A DNA stretch of 32,535 bases from a virus: positions 1-32,535 of the IMG/VR virus record IMGVR_UViG_3300037882_001201; one strand, 5' to 3'. A model generated the notes under the pieces. It saw nothing but the letters and a program-made list of their open reading frames with translations, ran no database searches and had not been told where the DNA came from. Positions 16,002 to 23,444 of this stretch are shown here, in pieces. The position numbers were made by a program, and so were the translations under genes. Positions within the stretch are counted from its first letter, which is position 1. Each line of letters starts with the position of its first letter.

Positions 16002-16033
16002 TTAGCCAAATAGTAATAATTAATATATATATG
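16002..16033 (+). promoter_or_regulatory. TTAGCCA / TA-tract motif, copy 2
   Basis: TTAGCCA at 16002-16008, one base after the tape-measure stop codon, with TATATATATG at 16024-16033. The ATG of the protease gene is at 16035, so a transcript starting about 30 nt downstream of the 7-mer would begin at the start codon. Confidence 0.5.
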
Positions 16034-16034
16034 T

Positions 16035-16625
16035 ATGGATAAATTACCAGTTTATAAAATAGTAATATCGGAAGAAGAAGATGAAAGTGGAGTAAATGCA
16101 ATTGCGTTTGTTGATGAGCCAGCTATAATGGTTAACTGGATGGCTTTTAATAGTAATCTAAAATTTAAAGCAGACGCGGAAAGAAAAATTATTGTTTCAC
16201 CTGCTATGATTCCTGACTTACCGATATTTAGACGTAGTAAAGAAATGGGCGAGTTTTATGTAGTATTTGACAAAGACCAAATAAATAAAATACAAGAAAA
16301 ATTTATGAGCAAAGGGTATCTGCATAATATAAACGAGATGCATGATACAGATAGACCGATGAGTGGTTTATTTATGAAAAATAGTTGGGTGTCGGATTAT
16401 CAAATGGGAATAAAAGCTCCTGATGCTTTTAAAGATTTGCCTGAAGGAACTTGGTTTGTATCTTATAAATTTAGCGATGATAATAAGTGGAATGAGTTTG
16501 TAAAGAGCGGAGAGTTTAATGGAATTTCTGTGGAGGGATTTTTTGATTTAGAATATTTAAAAGATACTAAAGAAAATAAATTGATCAATGAAATAAAGAA
16601 AATATTATCTAATATACAATCATAA
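16035..16625 (+). CDS. XkdF-like prohead serine protease
   Basis: A 196-residue protein matching the putative phage serine protease XkdF family (Peptidase_S78_2). The N-terminus 'LPVYKIVISEEEDESGVNAIAFVDEPAI' carries the family's 'G-V-x-A-I-A-F-V-D-E-P-A-I'. His103 in 'NEMHDTDRP' and Ser165 in 'FNGISVEGFF' are the likely catalytic His and Ser. 'GEFYVVFDKDQINKI' and 'LPEGTWFVSYKFSDD' are conserved supporting strands. Such proteases cleave the scaffold and capsid delta domain during head maturation. ATG 16035 is chosen over ATG 16031, which is out of frame. A scaffold candidate and the capsid gene follow. Confidence 0.85.
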   Translation: MDKLPVYKIVISEEEDESGVNAIAFVDEPAIMVNWMAFNSNLKFKADAERKIIVSPAMIPDLPIFRRSKEMGEFYVVFDKDQINKIQEKFMSKGYLHNINEMHDTDRPMSGLFMKNSWVSDYQMGIKAPDAFKDLPEGTWFVSYKFSDDNKWNEFVKSGEFNGISVEGFFDLEYLKDTKENKLINEIKKILSNIQS

Positions 16626-16626
16626 G

Positions 16627-16657
16627 TTAGCCACTATCTAATTAACTATATATATAA
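16627..16657 (+). promoter_or_regulatory. TTAGCCA / TA-tract motif, copy 3
   Basis: TTAGCCA at 16627-16633 starts one base after the protease stop codon. After 13 nt comes TATATATATAA at 16647-16657. The scaffold candidate begins at 16674. Confidence 0.5.
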
Positions 16658-16673
16658 TTAAAACATTTATACA

Positions 16674-17318
16674 ATGACAGGAAAAGAAGCAATTGAAAAA
16701 ATAAAAGCCGTTTTAGGCTTTGAATCTCAAAAGGCAACATTTAAAAATGCTAAATTATCGGATGGAAATATTATTTCCTATGAAGGTGATTTAGCTGTTG
16801 GCACTATTGTAATGTTAGTAGATGATTCTGGCTCTATGTTGCCTTTGCCTATTGGAGATTATGTTTTAGAAGATGGTACAACTTTTTCCGTTGTAAATGA
16901 AACAGGCGCAATAGATAATATTATAGTTGCAGCTCCACCAGAAGAAAATAAAGTTGATGGTTCAAAAAATGTAGAGTCTAATGTTACTGCTCCTGCGGCT
17001 TCAAATGCACAACCAAAAAGAATAATTAAAAGTGAAGTTGAAGAGCACGTATTTAAAATAGAGATGGAAAATGAAATAATTGAAATAGATTTTAGTTCAA
17101 TAGTTAGAATTATAAACGAAAAGTCTGAGAAACTAAGCGAAGAAAATATTGCTTTGAAAAAGCAAATAGAAAGTAATTTTAATTTTTCAAAACAGGTTGC
17201 TGAAATTGTTACAGCTATTTCAGATGAGCCTATATCATCACCAACTGAAAGTGCTGTTGTTACAAGAAAAGACCAACGCAATGAAATTAAAGAAGCATTT
17301 AAAAAATTAACAAAATAA
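16674..17318 (+). CDS. putative capsid scaffold protein, 214 aa
   Basis: Residues ~25-80 ('NAKLSDGNIISYEGDLAVGTIVMLVDDSGSMLPLPIGDYVLEDGTTFSVV') form a small beta domain often found next to, or fused to, XkdF-like proteases in Bacteroidota phages. A Pro/Ala-rich linker follows (~85-115). The rest is a charged helical coiled coil (EEHVFKIEMENEIIEIDF... IINEKSEKLSEENIALKKQI) ending in a Lys-rich tail. This two-part plan, together with the position between protease and major capsid, fits a scaffolding protein that the protease would degrade. No enzymatic motif is present. A decoration protein is the main alternative. Confidence 0.6.
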   Translation: MTGKEAIEKIKAVLGFESQKATFKNAKLSDGNIISYEGDLAVGTIVMLVDDSGSMLPLPIGDYVLEDGTTFSVVNETGAIDNIIVAAPPEENKVDGSKNVESNVTAPAASNAQPKRIIKSEVEEHVFKIEMENEIIEIDFSSIVRIINEKSEKLSEENIALKKQIESNFNFSKQVAEIVTAISDEPISSPTESAVVTRKDQRNEIKEAFKKLTK

Positions 17319-17344
17319 ATATTAACTAAAAAAAATTAAATAAA

Positions 17345-18292
17345 ATGGCAGATTATACAGTAAGCTCTTTACCAGAATATATTGAGCAAAACAAATCAGA
17401 CTTATTACACGCTTCAATTGTTGGGGCACAAACATTGACTTACCCTATTGATATTATCACAGGGATTAAGCACAAACAAACTATTAATTTTGCTGCAATT
17501 ACTTCGCCATTTCAATCTGGTGGTACTTGTACATTCAATGCATCAGGTGATACAACATTTACGCAATCTACTATCACAGTAGCTGATGTAAAAGTAGAAA
17601 ACCAATTTTGTCCTAAAACATTAGAGGAAAAATATACTCAAAAGTATTTACGTCCCGGTGTTAAACAAGATGTAATGCCATTAGAGCAATATATTACAGG
17701 AGTTGTAAATGAAACTATTGCAGCTCAAATGGAGCAAGCAATCTGGCAAGGTAACACGGCTTTCACATTCTCAACTAACTTAAAACAGTTTGATGGATTA
17801 ATCAAAGCAATTGATGCGGCTTCACCAACTTACGCAACAGCAACAGCTGATGTTACAACAGCAAATATTATCGGCATCTTACAAAATATGTACACTTCAG
17901 CACCTGCGAATATTTTATCAAAGGATTTAGTTTACATTATGGGTAAAGACACTTTCAGATTATTAGTGATTGCTTTAGGTAATGCAAATCTTTATCACGT
18001 ACCAGTTAATCAAACATTGGGAGCTTGGGAATTAATTTTTCCTTTCTTTAACATCAAAGTAATTGGAGTTGATGGTTTAAGCAACATTGCAAATACAACT
18101 GCAACCTACCAAGATAGAATTGTTTTGACATACTGGGATAACCTTTATTTCGCAACCGACTTAGTGAATGACTCAGAAAATTATGAGATGTGGTACTCAA
18201 AGGATGACAGAGTTTTTAAAATGTCTATTGAGTGGAAGGCTGGAGCTGGTGTAAAATTTGGGTCAGAAGTAGTTACTTACAAAAATTCTTAA
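17345..18292 (+). CDS. major capsid protein
   Basis: A 315-residue protein that I assign as the major capsid subunit, likely with the HK97 fold. Its segments include 'PEYIEQNKSDLLHASIVGAQTL' (N-arm), 'VENQFCPKTLEEKYTQKYLRPGVKQDVMPLEQYITGVVNETIAAQMEQAIWQG' (long spine helix, ~85-140) and 'RIVLTYWDNLYFATDLVNDSENYEMWYSKDDRVFKM' (P-domain strands). It sits right after the protease and scaffold candidates. The codons look comparatively rich in C- and G-ending choices (AAC, TTC, ACT), as expected of a highly expressed gene. A strong terminator follows the stop codon by about a dozen bases. Confidence 0.85.
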   Translation: MADYTVSSLPEYIEQNKSDLLHASIVGAQTLTYPIDIITGIKHKQTINFAAITSPFQSGGTCTFNASGDTTFTQSTITVADVKVENQFCPKTLEEKYTQKYLRPGVKQDVMPLEQYITGVVNETIAAQMEQAIWQGNTAFTFSTNLKQFDGLIKAIDAASPTYATATADVTTANIIGILQNMYTSAPANILSKDLVYIMGKDTFRLLVIALGNANLYHVPVNQTLGAWELIFPFFNIKVIGVDGLSNIANTTATYQDRIVLTYWDNLYFATDLVNDSENYEMWYSKDDRVFKMSIEWKAGAGVKFGSEVVTYKNS

Positions 18293-18303
18293 TAACCAAA
18301 ATT

Positions 18304-18332
18304 GAGAGAGAGTAAAATCTCTCTCTTTTTTT
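18304..18332 (+). terminator. rho-independent terminator after the capsid gene
   Basis: GAGAGAGA (18304-18311), loop GTAAAA, TCTCTCTC (18318-18325), then seven T (18326-18332). The perfect 8-bp stem and T run make a convincing terminator. It probably lowers read-through so that the capsid is made in excess over downstream proteins. Confidence 0.85.
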
Positions 18333-18345
18333 AAAACAAATACAA

Positions 18346-18867
18346 ATGGCGTGTACTACGATAGTTCAAGGAAGTTCAATAGATTGTTTAAACTCTATTG
18401 GCGGAATTGAGGAAATATATATTACTGAGTTTACTAATGTACCACAGGGCAATATTACAGCATCCTCTGGCGTTATATCTGCAATGAGCTGTTCTAGTGG
18501 GAAAAAGTTTTTTACTTTTCAACTTAAAAAACAAACAGCGGAATCAACGGAAAGTATAGTTAGTAATGTTGAAAATGGCACATTATATTTTGAGCAGAAA
18601 ATAACATTCACTTTGCCTAAACAATCGGCATCGCTGAGATATACCTTAAAAACATTAGCGGAAAATAGATGTATGGTAATTACTAAAGACCGAAATGGAA
18701 TCATAAAGCTATATGGTCAAACAACTGGTTGTGATATTTCTGAATCATCATTTTCTACTGGTAAAACATTTGGTGATTTTAATGGTGCTACAATTTCACT
18801 AACAGGCATGGAGCCAGAGTTAGCATCAACATTGTCATCCGCAATATTAGCAACTGTAACAGTATAG
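18346..18867 (+). CDS. major tail tube protein (probable)
   Basis: A 173-residue beta-rich protein with 'SIDCLNSIGGIEEIYITEFTNV' at the N-terminus, 'ENGTLYFEQKITFTLPKQSA' in the middle and 'MVITKDRNGIIKLYGQTTGCDISESSFSTGKTFGDFNGATISLTGMEPE' at the end. The 'GGI-x-x-x-Y-I' start and the 'D-x-N-G-x-x-x-L-x-G ... G-x-x-x-x-D-x-N-G' ending fit tail tube subunits of Bacteroidota phages. It lies between two terminators, again suggesting a separately controlled, abundant product. Its separation from the other tail genes (8988-16000) is unusual. Confidence 0.7.
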   Translation: MACTTIVQGSSIDCLNSIGGIEEIYITEFTNVPQGNITASSGVISAMSCSSGKKFFTFQLKKQTAESTESIVSNVENGTLYFEQKITFTLPKQSASLRYTLKTLAENRCMVITKDRNGIIKLYGQTTGCDISESSFSTGKTFGDFNGATISLTGMEPELASTLSSAILATVTV

Positions 18868-18890
18868 TATTTATAAATAAAAAAACGAGA

Positions 18891-18920
18891 GGTGTAATAT
18901 TAATTTACACCTTTTTTTTT
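18891..18920 (+). terminator. rho-independent terminator after the tail tube gene
   Basis: GGTGTAA (18891-18897), 7-nt loop, TTACACC (18905-18911), then nine T (18912-18920). The T run merges into the TTAGCCA motif that begins at 18919, so termination and a new start are packed within about 60 nt. Confidence 0.8.
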
Positions 18921-18951
18921 AGCCAAAAGTAGAGATTATATATATATATAT
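18919..18951 (+). promoter_or_regulatory. TTAGCCA / TA-tract motif, copy 4
   Basis: TTAGCCA at 18919-18925, 11 nt, then a TA tract from 18937 to 18951 that abuts the GTG start codon at 18952. It directly follows a terminator, which strongly suggests that a transcript must start here. Confidence 0.55.
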
Positions 18952-19356
18952 GTGATAGTAATAAACAAGAACAGTAACAACACGATAGTATTAACATTAA
19001 CAGAGAATGTTACATTAACAATGCCTTACTATTTATTTAATTTTACAAGCGATTTAAGTGGAGAGGGTATAAATTTTTTAGCAGCTGATTTAAGTGGTGC
19101 TACTGGAAGGTTCAATGAGTTTTTAATTACAGAAACAAGTGGCACTACTAATTATAGTAGTGGCACAATAGAGCTTAATCCTACTGGACAGTGGACATAT
19201 AAAGTTTACGAACAAACGAGCTCTAGTAATTTAATACCAGAAAATACAGATAATTACCCAACTTATTTAGAGATAGGAATAGTAAGAGTTAAAGGTGTTG
19301 TAGATACAACATATACAGATACAACCGATAATAATATAATAATTGTAGATGAGTAA
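18952..19356 (+). CDS. conserved phage protein, 134 aa (virion-associated candidate)
   Basis: Starts at GTG 18952 directly after the TA tract. The product MIVINKNSNNTIVLTLTENVTLTMPYYLFNFTSD... is predicted beta, with 'ATGRFNEFLITETSGTTNYSSGTIELNPTGQWTYKVYEQTSSSNL' as its best-conserved-looking part. I recall this 'L-x-P-x-G-x-W-x-Y-x-V-Y-E-Q' pattern in small proteins of Bacteroidota prophages next to structural genes; the function is not established. It resembles an Ig-like or decoration domain. The stop overlaps the portal start by 8 nt, so the two are translationally linked. Confidence 0.55.
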   Translation: MIVINKNSNNTIVLTLTENVTLTMPYYLFNFTSDLSGEGINFLAADLSGATGRFNEFLITETSGTTNYSSGTIELNPTGQWTYKVYEQTSSSNLIPENTDNYPTYLEIGIVRVKGVVDTTYTDTTDNNIIIVDE

Positions 19357-21160
19357 AATAAGTATTTTAAAATTTGAAAATCATAAAGTACCTGAGTTTA
19401 AAGAGGTAAAAGGAAAGGATTTTGTTTATTATGGTGTCGATAATCAGTATCCTGAATTTCTTACCGAGCTTGCTACTAGGTCAGCAAAACACTCCGCTAT
19501 ACTTTCTTCTAAAGTAAATTATATTTATGGAAAAGGATTAAATGTAGTATCTGCTGGAGTATCTTTAATTGAACGAGCAAAGGCAGAGGTATTTATTAAG
19601 CAATTTGATGTTGATGGATTTGGAAGAAGAATGGTTTCAGACTTTGAGTGGTTTAATGGGTTTTTTATTGAGCCGATTTTTAATAAAGCAAAAACTAAAA
19701 TTGTTTCAATAAATTATATTCCATTTTCAAAGATGAGAGTTAGTGCTGATGAAAAAAAATATTTTTATTCTAATGATTGGCGTTTATCACAAAAGCAATC
19801 ACCTGAAAAAACTGGGTATAAAGAGTTTGATCCATTTGATTTTAATAACCCAAAACCAAACACCGTTTTTTATTATAAAATATTAAGTCCAAGAAACTCA
19901 AAGGATAAGAATGTATATCCTATGCCTGAGTATGTTGGTGCAGTTACTAGTATAGAAACAGATATTGAGATTGCTAACTATCATAGAAATTGTGTTAAGT
20001 CAAATTTTTCTATTGGAACAATTATTAATTTTAATAATGGAAATCCAGATGACCTAGCTAAACAGGAAATAGAAGACTCTTTAAAGGAAAAATTTACAGG
20101 AACGGATGCCGCGGATAGCATATTAATAACATTTAATGACTCTGCTGAGAAAGCACCAACAATAACATCGTTTGCTCCAAATGAGTTAGATAAAAAATTT
20201 ATTGAAATTGGAAAGAGAGTTGAGCAAGATATTTTAACAGGACATAAGTTGACTAGTCCAATGTTAGCAGGAATAAAAACAGAGGGTCAGCTAGGTGGAC
20301 GTAGTGAAATTATTGATGCTTATGAATTATTTTATAACACTTATATTGATGTTAGACAAAATTATTTAGAAGAGGTAATAAAAAAGTTTGCTAGTTTATT
20401 TGGCATTACTTGTAAGATAGAGTTTGAAGACATAAAAGCTATTAACAGAGCTGTACCTGATAGTATTTATGAGAAGGCTTATAATTTATATGGCGCTGAA
20501 CAGCTTTTAGAAATTTTAAGATTTCCTAAAGTAAAAAAAAATATTGCCATGAGCTCAGATGTTAATATTTTCAAAAAATATGGGAGTAAAATAAATGGCG
20601 TTGTTGTAAAAGAAACACCAATTTTTGATACTGAAAATTTTGATTTTGAAAAGCACGAAAAAGATTTTTTTATAAGCTTCAAAAAAACACTTAGTGTTGA
20701 TGAAGATAAGATAATGAAAATTTTAAAGTCAGACTCATTAACACCAACTAGTGATATAGCTAAATCAATTGGAGTTTCAGAAAAAGAAGTAAATAAAATT
20801 ATTTCGAGTTTGGAAGATGAAGGTTATTTAGATGTATTATCAGAAGATATTGTGGTTAATGATTTGGGAGAAGATGTTTTGAACGGGGATAATAGAAAAG
20901 GAAATTATGAGATAAAGTATAGATATGGTTGGCGACCTGATGTAAAAAATAAAGATTTAGACAATAGCAGAGATTTTTGCAAGGACATGATAGAAGATGC
21001 TAATAGCGGTAGGGCTTATAGTCGTAGCGACATAGAGAATATGACAAATGATTTAGGGTCAAATGTTTGGGAGTTTAGAGGAGGCTGGTGGAATAAGAAT
21101 GGAGCTAATGTTCCATATTGTAGGCATATATGGTCAAGTATATTAATAAAAATAAAGTAA
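19349..21160 (+). CDS. phage portal protein with C-terminal extension
   Basis: A 603-residue protein. Residues 1-~430 follow the portal layout: 'FVYYGVDNQYPEFLTELATRSAKHSAILSSKVNYIYGKGL' at the N-terminus, then a DUF-type core with 'ANYHRNCVKSNFSIGTIINF' and 'LTSPMLAGIKTEGQLGGRSEIIDAYELFYNTYID' (~303-338). Residues ~450-510 ('EDKIMKILKSDSLTPTSDIAKSIGVSEKEVNKIISSLEDEGYLDV') look like a winged-helix unit. Residues ~520-603 ('YRYGWRPDVK...SRDFCKDMIEDANSGRAYSRSDIENM...NVPYCRHIW') resemble the terminal domain of MuF-like minor head proteins. It forms the ring through which DNA enters the head. The function of the extension is unknown. Confidence 0.8.
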   Translation: MSKISILKFENHKVPEFKEVKGKDFVYYGVDNQYPEFLTELATRSAKHSAILSSKVNYIYGKGLNVVSAGVSLIERAKAEVFIKQFDVDGFGRRMVSDFEWFNGFFIEPIFNKAKTKIVSINYIPFSKMRVSADEKKYFYSNDWRLSQKQSPEKTGYKEFDPFDFNNPKPNTVFYYKILSPRNSKDKNVYPMPEYVGAVTSIETDIEIANYHRNCVKSNFSIGTIINFNNGNPDDLAKQEIEDSLKEKFTGTDAADSILITFNDSAEKAPTITSFAPNELDKKFIEIGKRVEQDILTGHKLTSPMLAGIKTEGQLGGRSEIIDAYELFYNTYIDVRQNYLEEVIKKFASLFGITCKIEFEDIKAINRAVPDSIYEKAYNLYGAEQLLEILRFPKVKKNIAMSSDVNIFKKYGSKINGVVVKETPIFDTENFDFEKHEKDFFISFKKTLSVDEDKIMKILKSDSLTPTSDIAKSIGVSEKEVNKIISSLEDEGYLDVLSEDIVVNDLGEDVLNGDNRKGNYEIKYRYGWRPDVKNKDLDNSRDFCKDMIEDANSGRAYSRSDIENMTNDLGSNVWEFRGGWWNKNGANVPYCRHIWSSILIKIK

Positions 21161-22252
21161 ATGCAAAGTATAAATAATTGGACAAGCACCGCTCTAGTAA
21201 ATGGAGCAACATATACTGGAACATTTGAGAATGTTGCGCATTATCCATCTTTGATAGTTTCTTTAAAAACGGACGTAACAGGATTATTATATGTAGACTA
21301 TTCTGTTGACGGTGTGAATGTAGATAGTACATTAACATATACAATTGCAGCGAGTATAAATGAGGTTCACAGATTAACAAATAGCAGGGCTTATGTAAGA
21401 GTAAGAATGTACAATAACAGCGGCTCAAATCAAAGTTATTTAAGATTACAATGTTTATTTGGTAATCATACAGCCTTAACAAGCCCTTTGAATTTATCAG
21501 CACAACAAGATGCGGATGCAAGTATTACTCGAATAGTTGATTTTAAATTCATGGTTGCACAAGGGAAATTTTCAGGATTTTCAACTGTAAATAAATTTGG
21601 TAAGAATGCGGATATAGATGTTGGAACGGAGGATATTTGGGGAACAGGAGGCACATGGGTAGCTCCAACAGTTGCACGTGTACACAACATAGTTAGTTCA
21701 AATGTGAATGATGCAAGTGCTGGGACTGGAGCAAGAACATTAACCATTAGTGGATTAGATGCTTCGTATTTAGAAATTTCAGAAATGCTAACAATGAATG
21801 GTACAACGGTTGTGCCAACAGTAAATAGCTATACAATTATACATAGAGCGATTGTAAATACGGCAGGCTCAACAGGCTCAAACGTAGGGACAATAACCGC
21901 AACAGCGGTTACAGATGGAACAATAAGCTTGACAATTTCTGCTACAAAAAATCAAAGTCAATTTGGAATTTATCAAGTGCCAGCAAATAAAACAGCTTAC
22001 TTGTATCAATTTCATGGGGGAATAAGTGGGGGCACGAGCTTAGAGTTAGATTTGTATATAAAACCATTTGGAGGTGTATTTAATTTAAAAAACACTTTGT
22101 TATTAACGGCAGCAGGGCAAAGTACTGATGTGATTAGTTACGATACACCTTTAGTGATAACAGAAAAATCAATAATTAAATTAACAGGAACGGCAACAGC
22201 AAACAACACGATTGTAGTTGGTAGTTTTGATTTAATTTTAGTAGATAATTAA
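21161..22252 (+). CDS. virion structural protein, 363 aa
   Basis: Two beta-rich parts are visible. Residues 1-~110 ('MQSINNWTSTALVNGATYTGTFENVAHYPSLIVSLKTDVTGLLYVDYSVDGVNVDST') resemble an exposed, fibre-like domain. Residues ~130-363 include 'GKNADIDVGTEDIWGTGGTWVAPTVARVHNIVSSNVNDASAGTGARTLTISGLDASYLEISEMLTMNG', a signature I know from structural proteins of many unrelated phages. No enzyme motif is found. Placed directly after the portal and before the connector genes; probably a head or neck fibre or decoration protein. Confidence 0.6.
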   Translation: MQSINNWTSTALVNGATYTGTFENVAHYPSLIVSLKTDVTGLLYVDYSVDGVNVDSTLTYTIAASINEVHRLTNSRAYVRVRMYNNSGSNQSYLRLQCLFGNHTALTSPLNLSAQQDADASITRIVDFKFMVAQGKFSGFSTVNKFGKNADIDVGTEDIWGTGGTWVAPTVARVHNIVSSNVNDASAGTGARTLTISGLDASYLEISEMLTMNGTTVVPTVNSYTIIHRAIVNTAGSTGSNVGTITATAVTDGTISLTISATKNQSQFGIYQVPANKTAYLYQFHGGISGGTSLELDLYIKPFGGVFNLKNTLLLTAAGQSTDVISYDTPLVITEKSIIKLTGTATANNTIVVGSFDLILVDN

Positions 22253-22253
22253 C

Positions 22254-22790
22254 ATGGCAAGGGTAGCATTTATAAGTGAAACGTATATAAAAGATAATTC
22301 ATTCATTGATGAAAATGTGGATGTAAATCTTTTACGTTCTGAAATTTTAGACGTTCAAGAGTTAAGAATATTACCAATATTAGGGACTGGATTATTTGAT
22401 GAATTAAAAACACAAATAACAGCGAATACGGTAACGGCTTTGAATAGAACATTGTTAAATGACTACGTAAAACCAGCGTTAAAATTTTGGGTATTATTTG
22501 ATTCTGCTTTGATATTTACTTTTAAAATTACTAATAAAAGTATTTATAAAAAAACGGCAGAAAACTCTGAAACTGTTGCTACTACTGATTTGGATAGGAT
22601 TATGGATTATTGTAAGATAAGAGCCGAATTTTATTCGGAGAGAATAACAAAATATTTAATTCAAAATTGTACATCATACCCTTTGTATGAAAATTCTGGT
22701 GATGGGTATGATACTATACATCCAAATAATAACAATTATACACAAGGTATATATTTAGGTGTGCGAAAAGTAAATAGAAAATATGATTAG
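22254..22790 (+). CDS. head-tail connector (DUF6712-like)
   Basis: A 178-residue helical protein: 'VAFISETYIKDNSFIDENVDVNLLRSEILDVQELRILPILGTGLFDELKTQI', followed by 'YVKPALKFWVLFDSALIFTFKITNKSI' and a C-terminal 'YCKIRAEFYSERITKYLIQN'. The 'F-I-S-E-x-Y-I-K-x-x-S' start and the 'I-x-x-x-Q-E-x-x-I-x-x-x-L-G-T' helix fit the connector/adaptor family that links the portal to the tail. It follows the portal region and precedes the tail terminator candidate, the usual place for an adaptor. Confidence 0.65.
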   Translation: MARVAFISETYIKDNSFIDENVDVNLLRSEILDVQELRILPILGTGLFDELKTQITANTVTALNRTLLNDYVKPALKFWVLFDSALIFTFKITNKSIYKKTAENSETVATTDLDRIMDYCKIRAEFYSERITKYLIQNCTSYPLYENSGDGYDTIHPNNNNYTQGIYLGVRKVNRKYD

Positions 22791-22792
22791 AT

Positions 22793-22924
22793 ATGAAAAA
22801 AAAAGGAAATTTTAGTAAGGCTTTAGAAAAAAAAGTTAGAGATTATTTAGAAAAAAAACATGACATTAAACCAAATAGTAAAGAGGCTTCGAGCAATAGC
22901 AACAAACCACAAGCAGATAAATAG
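22793..22924 (+). CDS. small overlapping ORF, 43 aa (doubtful)
   Basis: ATG 22793 to TAG 22922-22924 encodes MKKKGNFSKALEKKVRDYL followed by a Lys/Asn-rich tail. The last 65 nt overlap the next gene in another frame. It begins 2 nt after the connector stop, which suits operon packing. The lysine-rich composition could simply reflect A-rich DNA. Confidence 0.35.
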   Translation: MKKKGNFSKALEKKVRDYLEKKHDIKPNSKEASSNSNKPQADK

Positions 22925-23444
22925 CTTTGGTTTTGGTGAGTTGTTTGACATAAACTCTTCTGGAGATATTGACTATCCGTTAATGTGGGTAGTGCCTCCA
23001 AATGGTAGTATATCTGGTAATATTGAAACATTAGATTTTTCAATTATTATAATGGATATTGAAAAAAAAGGAGGAGCTAATAGGAACGATATATATAGTG
23101 ATGTCTTAGAGATAAGTAAAGATGTTGTTGCACAATTAAGCCATCAAAATTATGGTTGGTTTTTTGATGCAAATGGAGTAAATTTAGAATCGTTTAGCGA
23201 GAGATTTACAGACGATGTAACAGGTTGGACGTTTAATGTAGGATTACAATTAGATTATTCGGCAGATAGGTGCGTAATACCTTACGATGGAACAACTAGT
23301 GAGGATGAAGGTACAGGCAGTTGCACGGGTATAGTTAGCGGCTCTGCCGCTGGCACTATAAGAGTATATCTAAATGGAATATTACAAAGCACAACAGCAT
23401 CAAGTAATTTAGATGCAGAAATAGTAAATATATTATGGACATAA
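22860..23444 (+). CDS. tail terminator / tail completion protein (probable)
   Basis: A 194-residue protein. 'INSFGFGELFDINSSGDIDYPLMWVVPPNGSISGNIETLDFSIIIMDIEKKGGANRNDIYSDVLEISKDVVAQL' is close in layout to the tail terminator family of Bacteroidota phages: 'F-G-x-x-x-x-I-x-x-S-G-D-I-x-Y-P-L-M' then a strand then 'D-x-x-x-x-x-x-x-D-I'. The last ~50 residues ('DGTTSEDEGTGSCTGIVSGSAAG...') are a low-complexity addition. ATG 22860 is the first usable start, but the true start could be nearby. It overlaps the tail fibre gene by 10 nt. Confidence 0.6.
   Translation: MTLNQIVKRLRAIATNHKQINSFGFGELFDINSSGDIDYPLMWVVPPNGSISGNIETLDFSIIIMDIEKKGGANRNDIYSDVLEISKDVVAQLSHQNYGWFFDANGVNLESFSERFTDDVTGWTFNVGLQLDYSADRCVIPYDGTTSEDEGTGSCTGIVSGSAAGTIRVYLNGILQSTTASSNLDAEIVNILWT

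Noticed and set aside
16859-17281. 140-aa ORF on the minus strand
   Set aside because: It is the antisense shadow of the scaffold candidate: hydrophobic low-complexity protein, no matching neighbours on that strand.
18937-18951. TA dinucleotide run as a simple microsatellite
   Set aside because: Similar TA tracts recur at the same place relative to TTAGCCA in three other gaps, so a regulatory role is more likely than a random repeat.
21105-21521. 138-aa ORF on the minus strand
   Set aside because: Antisense to the portal end and the structural gene. The His/Leu/Tyr-rich product is typical of reverse reading through AT-rich coding DNA.
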